In this document: positions 35,501 to 47,300 of the stretch, in pieces
Position numbering within the stretch: the first letter of the stretch is position 1
Layout of the letters: each line of letters begins with the position of its first letter
Assembly (NCBI RefSeq): GCF_902806685.2
Contig: NC_048539.1
Location: forward strand, 14,176,378 to 14,240,377
DNA from: Maniola hyperantus
Taxonomy: Eukaryota > Arthropoda > Insecta > Lepidoptera > Nymphalidae
DNA length: 64,000 nucleotides
Direction: 5' to 3'
Made by a program: the position numbers and the translations under genes
The notes under the pieces: model-generated
Databases searched by the model: none
Seen by the model: the letters and a program-made list of their open reading frames with translations, nothing else
Told to the model about the DNA's origin: nothing

Positions 35501-38500
35501 TGACCTGATGGAATTTTCCAAATGAACAATATTCTTGTATAAAAGATGCTGGATGGAGTAGGTACTCTATTTTTAAGATCTTTTAAGAATATGATACAAG
35601 ATCTTTTATTTAGTAAACATCATTAAAGTAAATTAGTACCTTGCAAACAAAAATAGCGTATCTATGAAGCTCTCAAAATTAGTAATGACACTGGAACATC
35701 AAGTTGTAAGCCAAAATGACTAATGAGTCAGTATTTTTTGTTAGAAATGACTTTTCTAGTGTGTATTACTATACCGCTATGTGTATATAAATGCTGGAAA
35801 CGTATACGTTTACGTATTGAAAACGTTTTATATTTTTTGGGGGAAATGTTGCCTTTATTATTAAGCTCTGTATCGTTTAGTTGCAATGCCGGGATCTCAC
35901 ATTTCACTCTCCTTACTTTTTTTGGAAAAGCAAGTTTTAGCTACCATTCAGCATTAAGATTGTTTATTTTATGTACCCTCTTACTTTTATTTTTCTGGAT
36001 TTTAATTTTATTCATTAAATGTTGAAACGTTAATTACCTATTTTCCATATTACTATAATACGTATACTAAATTGATGGTCACAAATAGACTTTAAAAACA
36101 GGAGGAAGTCTACAATTCAGTATACTTTTTAGTCCTTATCAGTTAAAATCAAATTAAGGAACAAAATATTTTTCATATTTCAGAAATGGTGAAATAACCG
36201 AGAAGCTGTGCCCAGATGGTATGGTGTTCAACGACTACAATCCAGAAGACGAGAAATGTGATTTACCATTCAACATTGATTGCTCCCAGCGACCTAAACT
36301 ACGTAAGTAATTATCATCATCAACCCATCGCCGGCTCACAATTGAGGATGAGTCTCATCTCAGAATGATACAAGGTTTAGCCATAGTTCGCCACGCTAGT
36401 CAAGTGCAGATTGACAAACTTTACACATCTTGGAGAACTTTCTTTACTGTTAGGCTACCTTGAGGCCATGGAGCTTTAGTGCAAAAAAATTTTTACGAGA
36501 CATTTCACCGCGTTAATAGCCTCATCTGGTGACAGAAGGGCTGGCTCATTTTTTGCACAACGGATCAGCCTAGCTTCCAGCAGGGAAATGCAGCCAGTAT
36601 TCTTAGCACCATTCCACGCGGGAATTATTTGTATAGTAATTAGATAAGGCTAGCTTTAAGTTTTATTGTAATATTTTCAGTAGGTACACAACAATGGTAT
36701 TAAGTCATACATTACAAAGGTCAGAACCCACGTGAATACTAATGCTAATCCTAGTAAGCATATACTTATTTCACGTGTTTGCCATTTCAACTTGTATCAT
36801 CAGTATTATAATGATCGTACTACTAAAGGTTAACTTTGCTCGGAACAACTTTCCAATCTCAAGGGAGCTGCGGCCTTGGTGGAGATGAAATTTATTGAAT
36901 AACAGCTTTGTCGTCGCATGGAATTAGTAATGGAGACAAAAGAATTTGCAAAAAATGTCTGTTCAGTTTTTTTTGTTAAAATACTTTTGTATTTTCAATC
37001 TACGAGCCTAGGATTAGCCTAAATATATAGAAGGAAAAGATGACTGACTGACTGATCTATCAACGCACAGCTCAAACTACTGGACGGATCAGGCTGAAAT
37101 TTGGCATGCAGATAGCTATTATGGCGTAGGCATTCGCTAAAAAAGGATTTTTGAAAATTTGAGCCCTAAGGGGGTGAAATAGGGGTTTGAAATTTGTATA
37201 GTTCACGACGACAAAGTCGCGAGCATAAGCTAGTTTATTCATAAAACATGAATTTGCGAGATAAGTACTCCTAATTTATACATATAAAACACAAAAAATG
37301 ATTTTTCCTATGTCCATTATAGACTTTGAAACCAACCAATGTGCCCCTAACCAGTTTCATTAGAAAGGCAATAATGCAAAGGTGCCTTGAGAAAGTATTT
37401 TTTTTCTTAGCGCATTAGCATAGGCTGGGTATCCGCTAGTTACTTATGATAAACTATGTCCTTCATTATTTCAGAGACGCCCATTCCCTCCCTTCACTGT
37501 GTCCGTCAAAACGGCTACTTTTCCCACGAGGATCCGGCCGAATGTGGTATATTCTACTACTGCGTGGACGGAAAATTCAACATGATCACGTGCCCCAGTG
37601 GCCTTGTGTACAATGACAAAAGTGGTATCTGCACTTGGGCTGATGAAGCTAAGAAGAAGGGATGTGGAGCAGCTGGTAATTATCTCCTTTTTTTCTAGCT
37701 TTCATCACCATCATTCTAGTCTCACATACATTGTACTTTCATCTACCTATTATCAGCTTTCTACTGAGCCTCTCAGAATAAGAAGTGTTTCGGCCTTAGG
37801 CCCCAATTACACCTGTAAGTTTTACTTGTAGCTTCCATGGTTAACTTACGATAAATTTACTACTGTAAATACTCTTAAATAACTTTCATTTATCTTAGTA
37901 AATTTGTTGTCAATTAATTACGTAAGCTACTTTAGTGAGTAAATTATAGTCTCCTGGCCCAATGTGGATAAGCAGACTTGACATACCTTTGAGAACTCAG
38001 AACATTATGGAGAACTCTCAGGCATGCAGGTTTCCTCACGATGTTATCTTTCACCGTTAAAACAGGTGATATATTTTAATTACTTAGAACACACAGAACT
38101 CAATATAAAATAGGTTCTTTTTGGGATGAAAATAAAATAAAATAAAAATATTTTTTATTCAATTAAACTTGTACAAGTATCTTGGAATCGTCAAATGCAT
38201 CTACCGCTGGTTCGAAATGCCTTTCTTACCGAGAAGAACTAGTAAGATGGACATGGTGAAACTATAAGGGTTCATTGTTGACTGCGGAACCCTAAAAGAG
38301 AGTTGTCTACCTTTTGTAAAACACGTGTGTCCCTACATAAATAGCAGTTCAATTTTCAGGCATTTCAATTTTGATTTGCAGATGTGTTTTCATTCAATTG
38401 TCCTAAAGTCAATGAGACTTTCGGCTTGACCCATCCTCGTTACGCCGACCCCGACGACTGTCAGTTCTTCTACGTTTGTATAAACGGCGACACGCCGCGC

Positions 38501-39191
38501 CGGTCTGGATGCAAGCTCGGACAGGCCTTCGACGATGTCAGCAAAAAATGCGAGTGGGCGAGGAAAGTGCCAGAATGGTGAGTAAATTTTAGTTTTTTTA
38601 ATTTCTTTAGTCATCATAATCAACCCATTGCTCACCCCCTAAGAACATAGTACGGGACTCTTCTCAGAAAGAGAAGTTCTTAAGGCATAGGCCATTAAAC
38701 TGGCCATTTCATTTCTTTAGTTATCACTCATCAATCATCACCATCAACCCACTAGCAAAGCATGGGTCGCCTCTCATAATGAGAAGGGTTTAAGCCATAG
38801 TCCACCACGCTGGTCAAGTGTGCACACAGCCAGCCTGCAGGCAGCCTTCACACATCTTAGACCATGATGGAGAATTTTCAAGAGATATTTATTGATGATT
38901 TGAAAAAGGAGGTGGTTCTCAATTCGGCCCGTTTTTTTTTCGACTTTTTTTATGAATGTCGTCCAAAAAGCGTATTATCTGATGGCATGACATATTGTGA
39001 CCGATGCTTTATGATGAGATGCTAAAAATAATATTTTTTACAGCGCTGATTGGTACAAGGATACACTCTCAGATGCGGAGCTAGAAGCGCTTGAGAACCC
39101 GCCTACTGCCAAGCCGAAGCCCGCAGGCTCGCCCTCACGCCGCAAGCCTAACCGTCCACCCAAAGGAAAACAAGTGGAGGCCGACCAATAG
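29520..39191 (+). CDS. obst-B: obstructor-B / CPAP3-B cuticle chitin-binding protein
   Basis: Six exons: 29520-29568, 34051-34213, 36184-36302, 37475-37675, 38382-38577, 39044-39191. GT/AG borders and phases (1, 2, 1, 1, 2) agree and give 291 residues. MAFRSAVGVVFVACLVVLVSSA is a signal peptide, followed by a short basic/acidic stretch. CBM14 domains lie at 52-104, 119-174 and 184-243, each with six cysteines. The tail starts CADWYKDTLSDAELEALENP and ends basic and proline-rich. Segments such as DGKFNMITCPSGLVYN and HPRYADPDDCQFFYVCINGD match obst-B of Drosophila as I remember it. The protein is secreted, binds chitin and is part of the procuticle in family members. The AATAAA signal is at 39211. 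Downstream, the Peritrophin-A-like gene converges on it. Complete, no disruption seen. Confidence 0.94.
30583..30729. mobile_element. GC-rich fold-back element, copy 2
   Basis: AATAGGTCGGGATGGTATGA at the left faces CCCTGATTGCTATC...CCTGTCGC at the right, with GGGAGGACGCCCAGCACACC and GTGTGCAGGGCGTTCCCTCC forming the inner stem. In obst-B intron 1. Confidence 0.75.
31034..31170. mobile_element. GC-rich fold-back element, copy 3 (best preserved)
   Basis: 137 bp with terminal GCGACAGGT / ACCTGTCGC and inner GATGCCCCGCACACCCACAC facing GTGTGTGCGGGGCATTC. Three copies and a fragment (51317-51367) are in the window; base composition is far more GC-rich than the flanks. Confidence 0.8.
31371..31607 (+). 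repeat. Helitron-like (GACT)n element, diverged
   Basis: TATATAATGAAAAGGTGACT start, GCACAGCTCAAACTACTGGA core, CGCGGACATAAGCTAGT end. The microsatellite has shrunk to two units and the segment before the end is rearranged. Confidence 0.65.
32096..32392 (+). repeat. tRNA-derived SINE, full-length reference copy
   Basis: TGTGATAGCCTAGTGGTTAG is an A-box-like head and GGTCGAGTGTTCGACCC a B-box-like segment. The body has GAGGAAACCTGCATGCCTGA, CTCTGAGAGGAGACCCGTG and a GGCGATGGGTTGAT end. Partial copies: 3598, 4345, 36310, 37945, 38614, 45940 and 57000. Confidence 0.8.
35070..35226 (-). repeat. Helitron-like (GACT)n element, shortened
   Basis: ACTAGATTATGCTCGCGACT end, then body pieces and the AT-rich CCTTTATATATATAGAT start. 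Microsatellite lost. In obst-B intron 2. Confidence 0.65.
36310..36465 (-). repeat. tRNA-derived SINE fragment
   Basis: ATCATCATCAACCCATCGCC start, CTCATCTCAGAATGA and GCCACGCTAGTCAAGTGC are body pieces of the 32096 SINE in reverse. It starts only 8 bp after obst-B exon 3. Confidence 0.65.
37018..37234 (+). mobile_element. Helitron-like (GACT)n element
   Basis: CTAAATATATAGAAGGAAAA start, three GACT units, GGTGAAATAGGGGTTTG, GACAAAGTCGCGAGCATAAG and the CTAG end before T. In obst-B intron 3. Confidence 0.75.
37945..38100 (-). repeat. tRNA-derived SINE fragment in obst-B intron 4
   Basis: AATGTGGATAAGCAGACTTG, CATTATGGAGAACTCTCAGG and CACGATGTTATCTTTCACCG are reverse body pieces of the 32096 SINE. 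A second set lies at 38614-38885 in the next intron. Confidence 0.6.
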
Positions 39192-39210
39192 TGATTAGTA
39201 TAGTTAGCTC

Positions 39211-39216
39211 AATAAA
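39211..39216 (+). promoter_or_regulatory. poly(A) signal of obst-B
   Basis: AATAAA 20 nt after the TAG stop at 39191, implying a very short 3' UTR. Confidence 0.75.
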
Positions 39217-39291
39217 GGATAAGTTTTTAAACTACATGAAAAATTTTATTTTCAAACTAGCTGATGCGAGCGACTTTTTGACTGGTGGGAG

Positions 39292-39515
39292 GCTTCGGCC
39301 GTGACTAGGTACCACTCTACTGGCAAAGCCGTGCCGCCAAGCGATTTGATGTTCTGGTACGACGCCGTGTAGAAACCAAAAGGGTATGTGTTTAATAAAA
39401 ACTGCCATACTCCTTCCAGGTTAACCCGCTTCCATCTTAGATTGTATCATCACTTACCCAGGTGAGATTGCAATCAATGTCTAACGTCTTGTAGTTACCT
39501 GAATAAATAAATAAA
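39292..39515 (+). repeat. tRNA-like SINE (GGCGCAATGG family), 3' part
   Basis: GGCTTCGGCCGTGACTAGGT, GACGCCGTGTAGAAACCAAA and GGTGAGATTGCAATCAATG, with an A-rich tail. The tRNA-like head is missing. Confidence 0.7.
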
Positions 39516-39614
39516 AGACTTCATCCGATCATAAGATTTTTAAAAATCCCGTGGGAACTCTTTAATTTTTCGTAATACTTAAAAGTAGTCTGTTATACTC
39601 TTTCTATACGCCTT

Positions 39615-39957
39615 ACAATCTCTATAAGCTTATATGACATTGCTGCCTACAGCAATGTCGCGGCAGCAATGTAGCGGAATGTAATCTAAATATATAAAAG
39701 GAAAAGGTGACTGACTGACTGACTGACTGATTGATTGACTGACTGACTGACTGATCTATCAACGCACAGCTCAAACTACTGGACGGATCGGGCTGAAATT
39801 TGGCATGCAGATAGCTTTTATGACGTAGGCATCCGCTAAGAAAGGATTTTTGAAAATTCGACCCCTAAGGGGGTGAAATAGGGGTTTGAAATTTGTGTAG
39901 TCCACGCGGACGAAGTCGCGAGCATAAGCTAGTGTCATATAAGCTTATAGAGATTGT
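39615..39957. mobile_element. palindromic element carrying a Helitron-like insertion
   Basis: ACAATCTCTATAAGCTTATA... (39615-39639) and its exact 25-nt reverse complement (39933-39957) flank inner GCAGCAATGT-type sequence and the Helitron-like copy at 39685-39932. The insertion lies directly against the right arm. Confidence 0.8.
39685..39932 (+). mobile_element. Helitron-like (GACT)n element, best-preserved copy
   Basis: 248 bp from TCTAAATATATAAAAGGAAA to ATAAGCTAG, flanked by A and T, no target duplication. Nine GACT-type units follow the start. A hairpin CGCGGACGAAGTCGCG lies 8 nt before CTAG. Confidence 0.82.
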
Positions 39958-40078
39958 GTGGGGACCAGTAGTGCCGCGACAGGACTGTGACAGCTGGTGA
40001 CAGCACTGTAGCGGCAGCACTGCTGCGTGCAGCGTGGTTCGGAATCATACCTTTATGGTCGCTAAATAACTTATCAGC

Positions 40079-40296
40079 AGATTAGCTTATTTCCACGACT
40101 TAAGTCCGCGTGGACTAAACAAATTTCAAAATACTATTTTTAGGGGTTGAATTTGCAAACATTCTTTCTAAGCGAATGTCTACGTTATAATAGCTATCTG
40201 TACATGCCAAATTTCAGCCCAAACCGTCCAGTAGTTTGAGCTGAGTTGATAGATCAGTCAGTCCGTCCGTTACCTTTTCCTTTTATGTATTTAGAT
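40079..40296 (-). repeat. Helitron-like (GACT)n element
   Basis: AGATTAGCTTATTTCCACGA, then CAAATTTCAAAATACTATTT, GAGTTGATAGATCAGTCAGT and CCTTTTATGTATTTAGATC. Lies between the convergent obst-B and Peritrophin-A-like genes. Confidence 0.7.
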
Positions 40297-41369
40297 CACG
40301 AATACCTAGATTGATTCGGCTGTTAGTCTTGGATAAAGAAACTGTTTTCAAATAACCTAGACATTGTAACCTAGCCAGTTGGTAATGTTTTCTGATTTTG
40401 AGCTTTCTAATAAAATACACATATAAACGTTATTAATCTTTTATTTTTTTAAATACATACTTTTTTCTATTTACATTTTTATTTTACTGTTCGTTATATT
40501 TTTTGTTATCTACATGGTTTTTATGAAAAATATATACAAACATTCGTTATGAATTAATAACACTATGGTAACTAATATCACGCAAATTCTGGTTATTTGG
40601 TAACCTTTTGTTTTTTGTAGATAAAATTTCGCTTGTGATAGCGATAGGTACTTAAGTAAATAGTTATTCGTTGTTTTTAATAAATTCACATTAATAAATA
40701 GGCTTCGATGGAAAATTACTTCCAACTGATATTTAAAAGTAGGTGTTGTGAAGTTTATTACAAAACGAAAACGAAGATTTTGTTTTGCAATTTTTAAGCA
40801 TACGAGTATAAGTAATACCTTTAATATTGAATAAAAATATTTGAGGCACTGGCGGGCAAAATGGTGTAAATGCACGAAATTAATTTTTATAAGAGGAGCA
40901 AAATACCGAAAGAAAGCTATTGAAACTTTGCTGAAATTATGCCGTTTTGATCGAAATCACGAACTTTGGACTTTTAGGCTTAATTGGAAATGAATTCAGA
41001 GTGGTGCGTTCAGTGATGTCAAGCATGAACTTTGGACACAAGTTTAGCATAGTTTTAGGCAGTTTTGCTTGAAGACATTTTCGCCCACTAAATTGAGATT
41101 TGTAGTTAGTGAGCCAAAAATATCGAATGAAAAAAAAAGGTGTAATTATACCGTTTTGTTCTCTAATTAACTTATTTACGTCTCGTACGTCGGTAGCTAA
41201 TATTCTCATAAAAAGCTCTTATAAAATCTGAAATAAGTGCGTTAAGTTAAAATCAAAGGTGAGTTTTGTCCAACAATTAATAATCTTTTCAAGTTACTTT
41301 TTTAGATTAAATCTTAACCTAGTTAGTTATATTCGTTTTCGTTTAGTAATATGAGAGTTGTGTTATAAA

Positions 41370-44300
41370 TTACGCGTGCGCACAATGAGGTACTAATTCC
41401 GGATCTTCGCAGGTGAGGTTCTGGTCATCGAAGACCTTGCCTTCTTCGCAGGTGATAAGACGGGGGTTGCCCTCCACACAGGTGATTAGCCTGTAGCAGT
41501 CCCCGGGCACGGGGAATCGGGGGAATGGCCAGAACTTAGCTGATTGAGTGTTCGCTGGTACCTTTGATGGGCATTTGAAGCCGACCACAGCTGTAAAAAA
41601 TAAACATACCTATTTAACATTTTTTATGGTGATGGATGCCGTTGGAATTTATCAAACTCTTTTGTTAGTGCTCTTACATCACTACCAATGTTACAAATGC
41701 GAAAGTGTGTTTGTTGTTTTATAGTTCAATCAGGTTGCAACGGAGCAACGGATTGATGTGATATTTTGCATGGATATAAAAAACCTAGAGAGGTACATAG
41801 ACTACTTTTCTCGGAAGATCAAAAGTTCCCGTGGCGTTTTTAAAAACCTAAATCCACGCTGGCAAAGTCGCTAGTACGTTACGATAAGAAACTCCTGTGC
41901 AAAATGTTATGCTTCTAAGCACATCGGCTTAAGCTGGTCACTTAGTGAGTGTTTAGAGTTTTATTAAGTTGACCAGATGATGCCCGCGCCTTGATTTTTC
42001 CTTAACAAAAATAGACTATGTCTGTGCCTGGGATGCAAGCTATCTTTGTACAAAATTTCGTCAAGATTGGTTTAACGGATGGGATGGGATAACATGATGT
42101 TAAGCTACAGACAGCCAGACAGGCAGACACACTTTCGCATTCATAATATACCTAAGTATCGATTTCATTAGTATTGTGCAACAGAAATCTATTCAAAAAC
42201 TCGTTAAAATTACTCGTGTAAAAATCAAGTTTTTGTTTCGGACAATTTCTTAATCACCCAATTAAAATATTTAAAAGCATTAATAATATTAGGCACCTAC
42301 TTAAAATAATAGCGGATGTAGTTATGTGACTTAAAAATATGATTTATTTAAACAAGGTCGTTTCTTCCTAATGAACTAAATGATGCAATTCTGTTTATTA
42401 CGCCTACATTGTACTTGTCCTAATTTAGAAAGTTCTAAGAACAATTTTATCAAAATTTATTTGAAATTATTATCATTATAAATTATGAGCTCTTTATGCT
42501 TGCATATTATTATTGTCTGTATATATAGTTTAATATAATTAGTACCTAACTATATTAGCTGATTACCGCGAAAACGTGCACGTGGATTTAGGTTTTTAAA
42601 ATCACATGGGAACTGTTTTGATTTTCCGGGATAAAAAGTAGCCTATGTCACTCTCTAGGTCCTTAACTACATACATGCAAAACATCACATCGATCCGTCG
42701 CGTTGCTCCGTTGTGTCGTGATTGAAGGACAAACCAACAAACAAACAGACTTTCGCATTAATAAGATTATTAGTATGATTAACTTCATAAAGATTCTTAA
42801 TATTCATTCATAATGTGCAATTTAATATACGTAAATACCGCGACTTTAATCGCGTGAAATTTCACTATTTCCGTGTAGCTAATAGCCATTTTCCTAATAT
42901 AAAAGTAGACAAGGTCCCTCCTCCAAAATGCAAGCAATTTTATTGTGAAAAGTTAACAAACAAAAATTATTAAATTAGTAGTATAGATTTTACTGTGCAG
43001 GCTGGTATTCTAACTTTCTTTGGTCTCAAGTGTGCCTCACACTAACGATCATGACCGCTCTGTCAGAGTGAACTAGAGTGACGGAACTTTCAATTTGATC
43101 CTGTCGATTTGTCAAATATTAGCTCTGGTGACGTGAAATCAAAGAAAAATGGGGCTACCTTGGGGCCACTTTCGCCAAATGGACGCCTACATTGGACGCC
43201 TGCCAGTGACGTCAAAGCCTCGACGTTTTATTAGAAAACTGTCGTGAACTGTGGCTCTGCCAAGAGCATGACGACAGAGGAGTACCTATAGATTCGATAT
43301 TCGCCATACTAGTATAAACTTGATATATAATTTTTAATAACTGACCTTCAGGGTTACAGAAAGGCTGGAGTAGATCGGGCCAGTTGCATCCGTGGATGCG
43401 TTCGTCGTACACGAGACCGGGCGTGCAGGGCTCCTGGTGGGGTTCTCCGTAGGCGCACTTGATGTAGCTGGTGGAGCATTCTGCGCTGTCTGGGTAGATG
43501 CCGAACTGGTACTCGCAGCCAGGAGTTGAGTAGGGGGTCACTAAAAACGTCAATGGATATAGTTTTAATAAAAATAAACCGTGGATTTGATTTATACTAG
43601 AAGACAAAATAAGATGTAAAATATTAAGGTTATTATTGGGTGATTAGATCAAGGTAAAACTTTTCATACCGGTTTTAAATATAATAACGGTTTTAAATTA
43701 AATGTAAATAACAGAGCAAATTTAAAAGCGAACGAAACTGATTTCCTCATTTACAGCAAGCTTTTAACAATATTTATTAGAAAGGACATTCATTATAAGT
43801 GATTTCAATAAAAAATATAAGCAGAACTCTTCCATAAGCATCATTCATTACTGTTTAATATTTTGCAGTCACTGGTAAACTATCTCTGTTCTAGGAAGAT
43901 GCTTCCTTAAATCCAATAGCTTTTATGACTCCGATCCCTTAACACAACTTTGGTCTGCAATAGATTTTTGACCATCTGGCTGCGACGTCGTGATCTTCAT
44001 TGGTTGTCAAAAGTCGTCTAAAGAACATGTCTCGTCCCATTGATGCCAAAATCTATCTCCTTGATATCTTGATATCTCCTCCATTGAAGTCTGAATTGAT
44101 GTTGAGTTAATATTTCCAGTACTTACAATCAGCCTTCCTCTCTCCGCACTCCACAGCCCAGTGGTAGTTGCAGTGGTTGTGCACAGCGCCTTTGCCGTCG
44201 AACAGTAAGCCATTCTCGCAGGTCTCTACAGTCAGGGTTCCGTTCGTGCAGAGGAAGAACTGGTCGCAGAGCTCAGGATGCGCGTACGCCTGTAAAATGC

Positions 44301-47300
44301 AAGATAAAATATTTAAACTTTCGCTCTTATATCTGCTAATCATAGAGAATTCTACAATAATTATGTTTCAACAAAACGTAATTCGTATGATTCGTAACTC
44401 GAGTAACCTATGGAAGGTTGAATGTATTTTTCTAGTATGGTAATCAAATCTTGTGAATCTTATTTACAGTTGAATAACTGTAAATAAGGATTTGTCACAT
44501 AATATTATAATTACGACACGCGGCAACGTAAAATTATTTTGTACTAGGTAATCCCTGCGACTTTGCGTGGATTTAAGTTTTTAAAAATCCCAATGGGACT
44601 GTTTGATTCTTCGAGACAAAAGTAGCATAATTGGGGCCCTTGTGGCACTTTACTAAACTAAATACTAAAGCCACAAAGCAAAATAGAAAAAGAAAAAGTA
44701 GCCTATGTCCATCCTCGGGATGCCAGCTCTATAATATCATCTCTACATCATCTGTGTACTAATCAAAATCGCATTTATAATATCATGAAGAAGTTAGTTA
44801 CCTGAACTCCATATTGCTCAGGACAAGCTGGTGCATTTTGAAGAAGTATCCCCGCATGCGCTGAAAATAGAATTAAAATGAGACGTTATTCAATTGAACA
44901 AATCTGATGTTACTCCATTTTGAATTGCCAAATTATTCGCAACTGTTTTCTACTTTTGTGGCTTTGGCTGCATTTATACAGGAAGTTCGTTAAATTCCTC
45001 CATAAATAATTAGATTTTACTATTATTTAATATCATTTTTATTATTTCGAAATTTCCGTGAAGTGTGGGTAAAAAAACTATCATATAAGTAAATATAATT
45101 TTAGGATTGAAAAATTAATCCTTAGCTGGAGTACAAATCACTTATGAAATGACTGCGTGGACTACACAAATTTCGAACCTCTATTTCACCCCCTTTAGGG
45201 CGTGAATTTTCAAAAATCCTTTCTTAGCCGATGCCTACGTCACAATAGCTATCCTGCATGCCAAATTTCAGCCCAATCCGTTCAGTAGTTTGAGCTATGC
45301 GTTGATAGATCAGTCAGTCAATCTATCAGTCAGTCAGTCACCTTTTCCTTTTATATATTTAGATTTGTCTGACTCGGGAATGCACCCAGGAACTTATGTT
45401 CCGCTGCTTAATCAGCTAGCCTTCGAGGAGCTTGCAAGTATAGTAATTACAAGAGTTACGAGGGGACAGACCAACATTCACAAACAAAGCAGGTTTTATT
45501 GTACCCAATGAACACGTTTGTGCGAAGCGTGACGTTAGGCAACATGATGTGAGGTCGATCGCGGCGATTACTTGTTTCATTAGTTAATTAGTTTGCTTGA
45601 TTTCTTTTTTACGTGAGGTCGCGGTATTATGGAACCTAATTGTCTTACAATTTTAAAAGTTCATGTTTCTTTTTCTTCTTTATAGTCGTACTAGCTGATG
45701 CCCGCGACTTCGTACGCGTGGATCTTTATACGGGTGTTATTACGGGAACAATTTGATTTTTTGAGATAAAAAGTAGCCAAAGTATGTCATTCTCCAGGTC
45801 TTTAACGCGCCCATGCAAAAATCACGTCAATCGGTTGCTCCGTTGCAACGTGATTGAAAGACAAACCAACAGACAAACACACTTTCGTATTTATAATATG
45901 ATGATAATGATGATGATTACTGATTACAATTAATAATGTTGCATGTTGTTAAGCAAATATCACTTGCTACCGGTGAAGGAAAACATCGTAAGGAAACCTG
46001 CATCCTTGAGAGTTCTCCATAATGTTCTCAAAGGTGTGTGAAGTCTGCTAATTCACACGAGGCCAGGGTAACAGACTATGACCTAACTCTTCTCATTCTG
46101 AGAGGAGACCCATTCTCAGTAGTGGGCCGGCGATGGGTTGTTGATGATGACATAATGTTGGCCGGAACCAAATAAGGAAACTCACAAAGCGTACCTTAAT
46201 CTAAATATGGCTTCATCTATAGGACATTATACTCATCTAATTATTTAAATATAATCATAAGTTAGAGTCAAAGATGCGAGTGATATAATCAAACGTAATT
46301 CACGTACAGTGAAGTAAACAAGTGATTGGCAAAAACAATCCTAATAAAAAAGTGTAAACTATCAAAGTGCGACCCTGGTGACCGCTATATAGATCAATTA
46401 ATAACTTAGATTGTACCTAAATTATTATGATTGGCAACTAACTTGTTAACAGTAACTATGTTTAAAACTTTGAATAACCACATTTTAGGTGGCTATTCAA
46501 AGTTATGAAAAGTCTCCGCCGAGTTTCTTGCTGGTTATTCTCGGTAGGAACGGCATTCTGAACCAGTGGTAAATTAAAACTGACTATTCATAAGCACTTG
46601 TAAAAAGTTTACATGAATAAAAAAACATTCTATTCTATTCTATTCTCGTTTTATCATCAGATTTTCGCTACTCAAATTGCTGAAAAAATGGAATTTGTGC
46701 TTTTCGTCGTTGCCATATGCAAAGGCATCGATTTGATGCCATTACACTAGTTCACACACACAGCACTACGCTCTAAGTTCTAAGTTTGGATCCTTCTTTT
46801 TTGCGTCCACAAGACACTAAATAAAAATATTTAAATATCTCGACCGTTAAAAGTGGGATTGACTAATTTTGAACAGCTTTTGAAAATCAAAAAAAAATCA
46901 TTTTTACGAATAGGCCTTATTTTATCACTTTTCTGATTGGCAGTACTCCGTTCGTGTTCATCCTCTTGAACGTAAGAACGTCACGATATCGTGTATAGCT
47001 ATCAGCTGGCGCATCGTTCACTTTTACTTTTCTTCTTATTCTGACAGATACAGTTTAAACTAAGTATTATGTAACGAATTGTATTTTGAACAAATATCTC
47101 AGATAATTTTAGATTCTTCTATTTTTAGGGGTCCGTACCTCAAAAGGAAAAACAGAACTCTTATAGGATCACTTTGTTGTCTGTCTGTTTGTCAGTCTGT
47201 CTGTCTGTCTGTCAAGAAACCTACAGGGTACTTCCCGTTGACCTAGAATCATGAAATTTGGCAAGTAGGTGGGTCTTAGGTAGGTAGGTATAACAGACAT

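Noticed and set aside
35723..36025. 100-codon hydrophobic ORF on the + strand in obst-B intron 2
   Set aside because: AT-rich chance frame rich in Leu/Phe/Ile; no recognisable family, no splice partners and it lies inside an intron of a well-supported gene.
40510..40875. 121-codon ORF on the - strand downstream of the Peritrophin-A-like gene
   Set aside because: Composition (Lys/Leu/Ile/Tyr) is that of AT-rich noncoding DNA; it probably falls in or after the 3' UTR and has no domain I recognise.
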